Shown here one piece after another: positions 1-5,689 of a DNA stretch of 7,882 bases (its first letter is position 1; each line of letters starts with the position of its first letter). This DNA is from an uncultured Clostridia bacterium (lineage in GTDB: Bacteria > Bacillota > Clostridia > Christensenellales > CAG-138), in NCBI GenBank assembly GCA_947304365.1, contig CAMZAY010000043.1, forward strand, positions 1 through 7,882, read 5' to 3'. The notes under the pieces are model-generated. The model was not told where the DNA came from and made no database searches. It was given only the letters and a program-made list of their open reading frames with translations. A program made the translations under genes and the position numbers.

Positions 1-838
1 TGCCCGCCTGCAGGTCCGGGAAGACGAGAACGTTCGCCTTGCCGGCAACGGGGCTGCCCGGGCTCTTGAGCTGACCGACCTTCTCAACGAGGGCGGCGTC
101 AGCCTGGAGTTCGCCGTCGATCATAAGATCGGGCGCCTGCTCCTTGACCATGGCGGTGGCGGCAACGACCTTATCTACGTTTTCATGCTTTGCGGAGCCC
201 TTCGTGGAGAAGCTGAGCATAGCGACGCGGGGATCGATGCCGACGAGGTTCTTTGCGCTCTCCGCAGAGGAGATGGCGATAGCGGCAAGCTGCTCGGCGG
301 TGGGATCGATGTTGACAGCGCAGTCGGCAAATACCATGACGCCGTCGTCACCGTAAGCCTTGTTGGGGATCTCCATAATGAAGCAGGAGGAAACGGTGCT
401 GATGCCGGGAGCCATCTTGATTATCTGGAGACCGGGACGGAGCGTATTGCCGGTGGTATTGATAGCGCCCGCTACCATGCCGTCCGCCTTGCCGTCCTTT
501 ATCATCATGCAGGCGAAGAAAAGCGGATCGTGCATCATCTTTTCGGCCTTCTCCATATCGACGCCCTTCGCCTTGCGCATCTCATAGAAACGCTCGACAT
601 AGGTGTTGAAATCGGGGCTCTTGACGGGATCGATAATGCCTACGCCGGTAAGATCGACGTCGAACTTGGCGGCAACGGCGCGGATCTCATCCTCATTACC
701 CATGAGGGAAATATCCGCGATACCCTCGGCGATGATCTTCTGAGCGGCCTGAACGGTGCGCTCCTCCGTGCCCTCGGGAAGCAGTATGTGCTTCTTCTGA
801 CTCTTGGCCTTAGCCTTAATGTTATCAATAACCGACAT
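1..838 (-). CDS. pta: Phosphate acetyltransferase, C-terminus cut by window edge
   Basis: Pta interconverts acetyl-CoA and acetyl phosphate in the cytoplasm, the first step of the acetate/ATP branch with acetate kinase. The 279 complete codons visible begin MSVIDNIKAKAKSQKKHILL and carry the family's hallmarks: LLPEGTEERTVQAA near residues 19-32, DGMVAGAINTTGNTLRPGLQ at 119-138, VFADCAVNIDPTAEQLA at 169-185, SFSTKGSAKHENVDKV at 209-224, and GSPVAGKANVLVFPDLQAG running to the edge. Single-domain Pta is usually about 330 residues, so roughly 50 C-terminal residues lie outside. The ATG at 838 is preceded by an AAGGAG site (848-853 on the plus numbering) with 9 nt spacing. It is divergent from tmcAL and transcribed from an extended -10 promoter. 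An ackA gene would be expected further downstream but is not visible. Phosphate butyryltransferase is the main alternative; the motifs favour Pta. Confidence 0.96.
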   Translation of the reverse strand, partial: MSVIDNIKAKAKSQKKHILLPEGTEERTVQAAQKIIAEGIADISLMGNEDEIRAVAAKFDVDLTGVGIIDPVKSPDFNTYVERFYEMRKAKGVDMEKAEKMMHDPLFFACMMIKDGKADGMVAGAINTTGNTLRPGLQIIKMAPGISTVSSCFIMEIPNKAYGDDGVMVFADCAVNIDPTAEQLAAIAISSAESAKNLVGIDPRVAMLSFSTKGSAKHENVDKVVAATAMVKEQAPDLMIDGELQADAALVEKVGQLKSPGSPVAGKANVLVFPDLQAG

Positions 839-864
839 TTTTTATATCTCCTTCCGAAAAATAG

Positions 865-875
865 TTGACGGTCAA
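865..875. promoter_or_regulatory. Small palindrome overlapping the tmcAL -35
   Basis: TTGACGGTCAA is a perfect inverted repeat (5 bp arms around one G). It covers the -35 of the tmcAL promoter and lies in the early transcribed leader of pta, so a bound protein could affect both. The arms are short and the left one is simply a consensus -35, so a regulatory role is only a possibility. Confidence 0.25.
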
Positions 876-893
876 ACCAAATTAGATTATAAC
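865..893 (+). promoter_or_regulatory. Sigma-A promoter for tmcAL
   Basis: TTGACG (865-870), a 17-bp spacer and TATAAC (888-893) form a near-consensus vegetative promoter. Transcription would start near 900, leaving a leader of about 45 nt before the tmcAL ATG. The -10 hexamer shares bases 888-891 with the -10 of the divergent pta promoter. Confidence 0.75.
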
Positions 894-914
894 ATATATG
901 TGAGGATTTTGGCA
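886..914 (-). promoter_or_regulatory. Sigma-A extended -10 promoter for pta
   Basis: On the minus strand a perfect TATAAT (886-891) is preceded by TGT, giving an extended -10 TGnTATAAT. The element 17 bp upstream (TGCCAA, 909-914) is a poor -35, which an extended -10 can compensate. The predicted start near 879 leaves a leader of about 40 nt before the pta ATG. The -10 bases overlap those of the opposing tmcAL promoter. Confidence 0.7.
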
Positions 915-943
915 TAGCTAAAATAATATAATTTGAGGATTTT
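901..943 (+). repeat. Direct repeat TGAGGATTTT in the tmcAL leader
   Basis: The 10-mer TGAGGATTTT occurs at 901-910 and again at 934-943, 33 bp apart. The second copy holds the tmcAL ribosome binding site (GAGGA). The first sits at the predicted transcription start and may be a decoy or protein site, or a chance match. Confidence 0.5.
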
Positions 944-944
944 T

Positions 945-2150
945 ATGAAAACAGTCGGAATAACTGCCGAATACAACCCTTTTCACACTGGGCACGAGTA
1001 TCATTTGAAGGCATCGCTCGAGGTTTCGGGCGCGGAAAAGGCAGTGGCGATCATGAGCGGGAGCTTCGTTCAGCGGGGCGAACCCGCCTGCGCCGACAAA
1101 TTCACCCGCGCGGAATGGGCGATCAAGCACGGGGCGGATATGGTAATTGAGCTTCCGGACGTATTCGCGCTTTCCTGCGCGGAACGCTTTGCCGCAGGCG
1201 CGGTGAGGATAATGAACGGGACGGGCATAATCGACTCGATATGCTTCGGCAGCGAATCGGGCGATTTGAGCGCGCTCAGAAGCGCCGCGTTCCATACGGG
1301 CGACGGCGAGGCTCTTGCCGGCGCGCTCGACGAGGGCGTCTCCTACCCCGCCGCCATGCAGAAGGCGTCCGGCATACAGCTTGACCCGAACGACATACTC
1401 GGCGTCGAATACATAAGAGCGGCGGCAAAATACGCCCCGAATGCTGAAGTGTATGCCGTCAAGCGCATAGGCGGCGGCTACAATGACGATTCGCTTGATA
1501 ACGAGCTCAATTCCGCAAAAGCGATACGCGCGGCGCTTTCCCGATACAGCGGACAGACCAAGATGAGCCCAGCTGTTTTCGATGCGCTCTCGCGGTCGAT
1601 CCCTCGGGACGTACTCGAGGACATGAGCGGGCTGATGAAAAAGGGCGCCTTCCCCGCCTCTTTGGACGAGCTTTCGCTTCCCGTTCTATATAGATTCAGA
1701 AGCATGACGACGGACGAAACAGCCGCGCTCCCGGAGGTCGCAGAGGGGCTCGAAAACTTGTATAAAAAGCATTCGATGGATTCCGCCGACGTTTGGGAAA
1801 TGCTCGGCAGGATCAAGTCCAAGCGCTATACCATGGCAAGGCTCAAGCGGATCGCAATGAACGCTCTGCTCGGAGTTTCGGCGGAGCTTCAAAAAGCCGC
1901 CTGCGAGGACGATTCCGCGCTGTACGCTAGGGTGCTTGCGGTAAAAGAAGGCTCGGAGGAGCTTCTTGCGATGCTTCGCGAAAGCGCGAAGATACCCGTC
2001 GTGATACAGGCCGCCGACAGAGATGCGCTCCCGCCGCTCGCAAAAAGGATCGAGGAGGTCTCCTGCCTTGCGCACAGGATACGCGCCCTCGGTCAACCGT
2101 ACGACAAGTCGGCAAGGGATGACCGCGAGTATCGGCTGATCGTACGATAG
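945..2150 (+). CDS. tmcAL: tRNA(Met) cytidine acetate ligase TmcAL (YlbM, DUF795)
   Basis: TmcAL uses ATP and free acetate to make N4-acetylcytidine at wobble position 34 of elongator tRNA-Met. The 401-residue product (B. subtilis enzyme about 415) starts MKTVGITAEYNPFHTGHEYH, with the nucleotidyltransferase HxGH motif at 14-17. It continues with GSFVQRGEPA (39-48), KFTRAEWAIKHGADMVIELP (52-71), FGSESGD (101-107), NDILGVEYIRA (149-159), KRIGGGYND (173-181) and SAKAIRAAL (190-198). The C-terminal tRNA-binding part includes KSKRYTMARLKRI (291-303). An in-frame TTG at 933 exists, but the ATG at 945 has a GAGGA site 5 nt upstream and gives the usual MKxxGIxAEYNPFH start; the TTG overlaps that site. 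ylbJ follows after 33 nt. Annotators often call this only 'nucleotidyltransferase'. Confidence 0.95.
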   Translation: MKTVGITAEYNPFHTGHEYHLKASLEVSGAEKAVAIMSGSFVQRGEPACADKFTRAEWAIKHGADMVIELPDVFALSCAERFAAGAVRIMNGTGIIDSICFGSESGDLSALRSAAFHTGDGEALAGALDEGVSYPAAMQKASGIQLDPNDILGVEYIRAAAKYAPNAEVYAVKRIGGGYNDDSLDNELNSAKAIRAALSRYSGQTKMSPAVFDALSRSIPRDVLEDMSGLMKKGAFPASLDELSLPVLYRFRSMTTDETAALPEVAEGLENLYKKHSMDSADVWEMLGRIKSKRYTMARLKRIAMNALLGVSAELQKAACEDDSALYARVLAVKEGSEELLAMLRESAKIPVVIQAADRDALPPLAKRIEEVSCLAHRIRALGQPYDKSARDDREYRLIVR

Positions 2151-2168
2151 TAATACGTTTGCCTGCCG

Positions 2169-2201
2169 GACATATCCTTTAGCATGGGATATGTCTTTTT
2201 T
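2169..2201 (+). terminator. Intrinsic terminator-like hairpin over the ylbJ start codon
   Basis: GACATATCC (2169-2177) pairs perfectly with GGATATGTC (2187-2195) across a 9-nt loop, followed at once by six T (2196-2201). This is the form of a Rho-independent terminator placed 18 nt after the tmcAL stop. The loop contains the ATG (2184-2186) of ylbJ, and the 3' arm plus T-run encode its first residues. The stem has only four G-C pairs, so termination may be partial. Confidence 0.6.
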
Positions 2202-3233
2202 ATCGTCATCCTGGGGCTTACGGTGCTGTTCATACCGTTCAGCCCGGAAGCGGCTTCCGGAGCGGCGGACGGGCTAAAGCTTTTTGCGGCTTATGTACTG
2301 CCGGCGCTTTTCCCGTTTTTCGTATGCTCGCACTATCTGACGGAGAGCGGCGTTTTTATACGCCTGACCCGCAGGGGACGTTTGCTCCCCCTGCTTGCCG
2401 CGCCGCTGACCGCGCTTTGCGGTACGCCCTCCTCCGCGCTGATAACGGAGCGAATGTACGCGTCGGGCTGTTATTCAAGGAAGAAAGCTTCCATGTTCTG
2501 CGCCGCGCTCAACCAGACGGGGCCGTCGTTCATCATTTCGTCGCTCTGCCTCGGTATGCTCAAAAGCCCGAGATACGCCGCCGCGTTCCTGATATCGCAC
2601 TACGCTCCGGCATTTGCAGCGGCGGTACTGTTGTCATTTTTCAAAGACGGGCCGCATCCCATGCCCGTCGTACGCTCGTACGAACAGGCTGACCGTCCGC
2701 TTGCCGCTTTCTCGAAAGCAATTTCCGGCGCGGTCGTAAACGTGCTTCGGGTCGGCGGAACTGTCGTTTTTTTCAGATCCGTTTACTCAGTTTTAAGCAC
2801 GGCGTTATCGTTCGGTCAATCTCCCGCGGGCGGGTTCATAACGGGCCTTTTCGAGATGACGAGCGGAGTAAGCGTCCTTGTTTCATCCACGACAAGGCTT
2901 TCGCTCGGCCTTTGCGCTTTTCTCATTTCATTCGGGGGAGCATGCATTTTCATTCAATCGAAAATGATATTCGAGGAGCTTTCCTCTCCGTATTATTTCA
3001 TTACCAAGCTTGCCGTCGGCGCCGCTTCCTTTGCGGTATTCACCATGCTGTGTCCCGCTCCCGAAACGTCCCAAGCGGTTTTCGGCAACCTCGGCGAAGC
3101 GCTCTCACGGCTTCCGGACGGCGCGGATATCCGCCTTGCGGCGGTCATCTGCACGGCGGCTTCGGTATCGTTTACGCTTGCTGTATCGATGCTTTTCTCA
3201 ATACTTTCGACAAAAAGAAAACAGGCGATCTGA
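2184..3233 (+). CDS. ylbJ: YlbJ-like integral membrane protein (gate/nucleoside-recognition family)
   Basis: This 349-residue polytopic membrane protein resembles YlbJ, which in B. subtilis is made in the mother cell during sporulation and is about 408 residues. Matching features are the first membrane segment followed by SPEAASGAADGLKLF and VLPALFPFFV (residues 20-47), GTPSSALITERMYASGCYSR (80-99), NQTGPSFIISSLCLGML (110-126), GLFEMTSGVSVLVS (221-234) and ISFGGACIFIQSKMI (248-262). I count about seven or eight hydrophobic stretches. The ATG at 2184 is the first possible start after an in-frame TAA at 2151. It has no evident ribosome binding site and lies in a hairpin loop. A GTG at 2223 would remove most of the first membrane segment, so I prefer 2184. 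The transported or sensed ligand is unknown. The alternative is a generic nucleoside-recognition membrane protein in a non-sporulating lineage. Confidence 0.82.
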   Translation: MGYVFFIVILGLTVLFIPFSPEAASGAADGLKLFAAYVLPALFPFFVCSHYLTESGVFIRLTRRGRLLPLLAAPLTALCGTPSSALITERMYASGCYSRKKASMFCAALNQTGPSFIISSLCLGMLKSPRYAAAFLISHYAPAFAAAVLLSFFKDGPHPMPVVRSYEQADRPLAAFSKAISGAVVNVLRVGGTVVFFRSVYSVLSTALSFGQSPAGGFITGLFEMTSGVSVLVSSTTRLSLGLCAFLISFGGACIFIQSKMIFEELSSPYYFITKLAVGAASFAVFTMLCPAPETSQAVFGNLGEALSRLPDGADIRLAAVICTAASVSFTLAVSMLFSILSTKRKQAI

Positions 3234-3246
3234 AATAGATCGCCTG
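3212..3246. terminator. Bidirectional terminator between convergent genes
   Basis: CAGGCGATC (3222-3230) and GATCGCCTG (3238-3246) form a perfect 9-bp, GC-rich stem with a 7-nt loop that holds the ylbJ stop codon (3231-3233). Read on the minus strand the hairpin is followed by TTTTCTTTTT (3221 down to 3212), a good U-tract ending the rsmD-coaD-coiled-coil transcript. On the plus strand the following bases are only weakly T-rich, so termination of ylbJ should be less efficient. Confidence 0.85.
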
Positions 3247-3261
3247 CTGTCTTTCAAATGA

Positions 3262-3993
3262 TCATTCGTCATCGTCAACGGGCTCTTCCGCCTTCTTCTT
3301 ACGCTTGAAGAGACCGAAGAATCCGCCGGAGCTCTCCTGCTCCTCCGCGGCCTTTGCCTTTTCGGCTTCTTCCCTGGCTTTCGCCTCATCGGGAGACTCG
3401 TTGAAATCGGGCTTCTTTACAACGCCGAGGTCCTTGCGGTTGACCTCTACGACGCCGTAATACTCCTCCAGGAACTGCATGAGGCTGCCGAGAACGCCGT
3501 CGGCATATTCCTTGGCGTTGTCGTAAACGCGCTTCGCGTTGTACTCGGCCTTGCGCTCCAGAAGGTCTGCGCGGTGCTCCGCCTCAAGCGTGATGTCATG
3601 CTCGTCGAGCAGGCTCTCGCGCTTTGCTTCGGCTTCTGCGATGATGCTACTTGCATTTGCTTCCGCTGTGGCAATGATGCCGTTCTTCTTGCTCTCAGCT
3701 TCGCTGATGATGGCGTCGGCCCTTGCCTGCGCGTTGTTGACGAGCTCCGTCGCATAGCTTTCCGCCTTGGCGGTGATGTTCTTCGCATCGGAAATAATGC
3801 TGTCAGCCTTACGTACATCCTCGGGGATGGTCACCTTAAGGTCGCCAAGGAGATTGAATATCTCCTCGATATCGATAATGCGCCTGTCGGTATTCCCGCC
3901 GAAACGAGGAGAGGGGCTTGATTCGATGACCTCTTCAAGCTCATTGATCTTTTCGATGCTCAATACTTCCGGGGTATCCATGTTCATAGCCAT
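3262..3993 (-). CDS. Coiled-coil protein of unknown function, clostridial coaD-linked 'ATPase-like' family
   Basis: The 243-residue product has no enzymatic motif. A short conserved-looking head (IIDIEEIFNLLGDLKVTIPE, 39-58) leads into a long, alanine- and charge-rich helix (about 60-178). Alanines recur every 11 residues (77, 88, 99, 110, 121), as do hydrophobic pairs (84/85, 95/96, 106/107, 117/118, 128/129). A second register follows at A138, A149 and A160. Such hendecads predict a right-handed coiled coil like the F-ATPase b subunit, and I think they explain why relatives are labelled 'ATPase'; nothing suggests ATP hydrolysis. The tail is Lys/Glu-rich, with GGFFGLFKRKKK at 223-234, then ends DDDE. 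The ATG at 3993 has AAGGAG 9 nt upstream and sits 2 nt after the coaD stop, implying coupling. The in-frame TTG at 3999 is too close to that site. From memory, clostridia often carry a similar protein beside coaD. Confidence 0.85.
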   Translation of the reverse strand: MAMNMDTPEVLSIEKINELEEVIESSPSPRFGGNTDRRIIDIEEIFNLLGDLKVTIPEDVRKADSIISDAKNITAKAESYATELVNNAQARADAIISEAESKKNGIIATAEANASSIIAEAEAKRESLLDEHDITLEAEHRADLLERKAEYNAKRVYDNAKEYADGVLGSLMQFLEEYYGVVEVNRKDLGVVKKPDFNESPDEAKAREEAEKAKAAEEQESSGGFFGLFKRKKKAEEPVDDDE

Positions 3994-3995
3994 AC

Positions 3996-4469
3996 TCAAT
4001 TTCTCCTTAGTATTATATGATCAGCATTCGGTACAAGCCCTTCAATGCCAATTCCGATCTTGAGGAGCTGCCTTACCAGACTCGAGCTGATATAGGCATG
4101 CTCCGGTTTGGAGATCAGGTAAACGGTACTGATCTCCGGCGCGATACGGGTATTTACCGCCTCCAGCATCGCCTCATAATCTACGTCCGCGCCGGTGCGT
4201 ATGCCGCGGATTATCACTGACGCGCCAACGCTCCTGCAATAGTCCACAAGGAGGCCCGAACTTGCGGATGCTTCCGCATTGGGGATATCCTTTATGGCAT
4301 CCCTGATGAGCTCGAGCCTTTCCTCAACGGAGAACAGCTCTCCCTCCTTACCGGGATTGTCGAGGATGGAAACGTACACCTTGTCGAATACGGCGGACGC
4401 CCGCTTTACTATATCGAGATGACCCGTCGTTATCGGATCGAAGCTGCCGGGAAAGACCGCAATGCTCAT
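3996..4469 (-). CDS. coaD: Pantetheine-phosphate adenylyltransferase
   Basis: CoaD transfers AMP from ATP to 4'-phosphopantetheine, giving dephospho-CoA, the penultimate step of CoA synthesis. The 157-residue length is typical. Family motifs are PGSFDPITTGHLDIV (7-21) with the TxGH nucleotide site, K41 in the NPGKEGELF segment followed by ERLELI, RGIRTGADVDYE (88-99), and ISSSLVRQL (127-135). The ATG overlaps the rsmD stop in an ATGA arrangement with GAGGA just upstream, so the two are translationally coupled. The last codons contain the ribosome binding site of the downstream coiled-coil gene. Confidence 0.98.
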   Translation of the reverse strand: MSIAVFPGSFDPITTGHLDIVKRASAVFDKVYVSILDNPGKEGELFSVEERLELIRDAIKDIPNAEASASSGLLVDYCRSVGASVIIRGIRTGADVDYEAMLEAVNTRIAPEISTVYLISKPEHAYISSSLVRQLLKIGIGIEGLVPNADHIILRRN

Positions 4470-5029
4470 TTTTCCTCCGCACCCGCATAGACCGCCTTGG
4501 TCACATACGAGTCCCCGTATTTCCTGGGCTCCTTTACAGAATAATTCCCGCCGAAAACGGGAGGGTTGTCAAGCGAATGCTCGCAGATGATCAGCGCCTC
4601 AAAAGACAGAAGGCCGTTTTCATCGAGCTTTGCAAGCGCCCTGCTCATAAGATCGCTCTCATAAGGGGGATCGAGAAGCACTATATCGAACTTCTCCCCC
4701 GAAAGCGAAAGCTGATCGAGGAGCATGATCGAATCCATGCCGTACACGGTCGACTGTTCCTCGAACCCGCGGCGCTTGAGGTTTGTACGGACGGCGGATA
4801 CGGCGCTCCTGTCACGGTCGCAGAACACGGCGTGACGCGCCCCGCGGGATATGGCTTCTATACCGAGCCCGCCGCTGCCGGAGAAGAGATCGAGCACGTT
4901 TGCGTCGGCAATATCGAACTGGATCATGCCGAATATCGCCTCCTTGACTTTCGCCAAGGTAGGTCTGGTATTAAGCCCCTTGGGAGCCGTAAGCTCCCTC
5001 CCCTTTGCTTTTCCGGCTATAACGCGCAT
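4466..5029 (-). CDS. rsmD: 16S rRNA (guanine(966)-N(2))-methyltransferase
   Basis: RsmD methylates the exocyclic amine of G966 (E. coli numbering) in 16S rRNA during small-subunit assembly, using S-adenosylmethionine. The 187-residue protein starts MRVIAGKAKGRELTAPKG and has TRPTLAKVKEAIF (21-33), the SAM-binding loop VLDLFSGSGGLGIEA (45-59), the acidic ribose-binding end of the next strand (FCDRD, 69-73) and catalytic DPPY (120-123). The ATG at 5029 has GGAG 7 nt upstream. It is the first gene after a strong internal promoter and overlaps coaD by 4 nt. The rsmD-coaD pair is widespread in Bacillota. Confidence 0.97.
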   Translation of the reverse strand: MRVIAGKAKGRELTAPKGLNTRPTLAKVKEAIFGMIQFDIADANVLDLFSGSGGLGIEAISRGARHAVFCDRDRSAVSAVRTNLKRRGFEEQSTVYGMDSIMLLDQLSLSGEKFDIVLLDPPYESDLMSRALAKLDENGLLSFEALIICEHSLDNPPVFGGNYSVKEPRKYGDSYVTKAVYAGAEEK

Positions 5030-5055
5030 TATTCCGCTCCGCTACCTCACATTAT

Positions 5056-5084
5056 ATTGTATCACCACAATGCCGCGGTTTCAA
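5056..5084 (-). promoter_or_regulatory. Strong sigma-A promoter for rsmD-coaD-coiled-coil
   Basis: On the minus strand TTGAAA (5079-5084), a 17-bp spacer and TACAAT (5056-5061) match the vegetative consensus closely, with TGA directly before the -10 making an extended -10. The start near 5049 gives a leader of about 20 nt. The promoter lies in the 87-nt gap after the cyclo-ligase gene, so rsmD and coaD can be expressed apart from the upstream operon. Confidence 0.85.
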
Positions 5085-5116
5085 TAGTTATTTTTGTAAA
5101 ATCCACAAAATATTGT

Positions 5117-5686
5117 TCAAATGACGATGGTTTCCCCGGGCACGACCACAATATCTACTCTCTTGTCGGTCTCCTCCGTAGGCACTGTATCGACGAGCTG
5201 ACAATCGAACCCGACGGCGATCTTGAGGCAATCGGTCCTTGCGAGGAGCCTGTCATAGTAGCCTCCACCCTGACCTAACCTTCTCCCCTCCCGGTCGAAG
5301 CCTATCGCTGGGAGAAGGATCGCGCCGAGCCGATCTGCTGTGATCTCCTCCGCGGTTTCGGGGTCGGGCTCGCTTATGCCGTAAGCTCCGGGCCTGAAGC
5401 CGTTTTTCTCCGCAGGAACGAACAGTCTGAGCCCGCCGTTCTCTATGCAGAGGGGGAATACGGCCTTCACGCCGCGCGCCTTCAGTATCTCGACGGCAGG
5501 AAGGATATCGAGCTCATATTTCATGGGCATGTACGCAAGCACGTATTCGGCGTTGACGAGCCCGTTTATCTCCATCAGCCTGCCCGCAACGCGAAGCGAG
5601 GCCTCCTCCCTTTCGGCGGGAGAAAGCGCGCGCCTTGCCGCGCGGATCTTGCTTCTCAATTCGGCTTTTCTTTCGGCAATATCCAT
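5117..5686 (-). CDS. 5-formyltetrahydrofolate cyclo-ligase
   Basis: This enzyme (MTHFS; ygfA/fau in E. coli, yqgN in B. subtilis) uses ATP to convert 5-formyl-THF, an inhibitory by-product of folate metabolism, to 5,10-methenyl-THF. The 189-residue length is normal. It shows the basic N-terminal helix (RKAELRSKIRAARRALSP, 6-23), the folate-side segment YMPMKYELDILP (52-63), RPGAYGISEP (98-107), and the signature GFDREGRRLGQGGGYYDR (129-146) with the glycine-rich ATP loop. The ATG at 5686 lies 3 nt after the amidohydrolase stop with only a weak AAGAG-like site, so expression probably depends on coupling. No convincing terminator follows. Confidence 0.96.
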   Translation of the reverse strand: MDIAERKAELRSKIRAARRALSPAEREEASLRVAGRLMEINGLVNAEYVLAYMPMKYELDILPAVEILKARGVKAVFPLCIENGGLRLFVPAEKNGFRPGAYGISEPDPETAEEITADRLGAILLPAIGFDREGRRLGQGGGYYDRLLARTDCLKIAVGFDCQLVDTVPTEETDKRVDIVVVPGETIVI

Positions 5687-5689
5687 CGT

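Noticed and set aside
185..868. Long plus-strand open frame of 227 codons opposite pta
   Set aside because: It is the antisense of an unambiguous Pta, has no recognisable domain and reflects GC-biased codon use on the other strand.
892..901. Palindrome ACATATATGT next to the divergent promoters
   Set aside because: Pure alternating AT sequence in a promoter start region; expected by chance and not clearly an operator.
898..903. ATG-TGA minimal start-stop at the tmcAL transcript start
   Set aside because: No ribosome binding site could precede it on a transcript starting near 900, so it is not translated.
933..947. TTG at 933 as the tmcAL start
   Set aside because: It overlaps the GAGGA ribosome binding site and adds four residues ahead of the conserved N-terminus; the ATG at 945 is better.
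2150..2178. Possible sigma-E promoter for ylbJ (AATA-like -35, CATATCCT -10)
   Set aside because: Both elements match the consensus poorly and the predicted start would fall on the ATG itself; the -10 match is also the hairpin arm.
5092..5110. Inverted repeat TTTTGT / ACAAAA after the cyclo-ligase gene as a terminator
   Set aside because: The six-base stem has a single G-C pair and an AT-rich loop, too weak for an intrinsic terminator.
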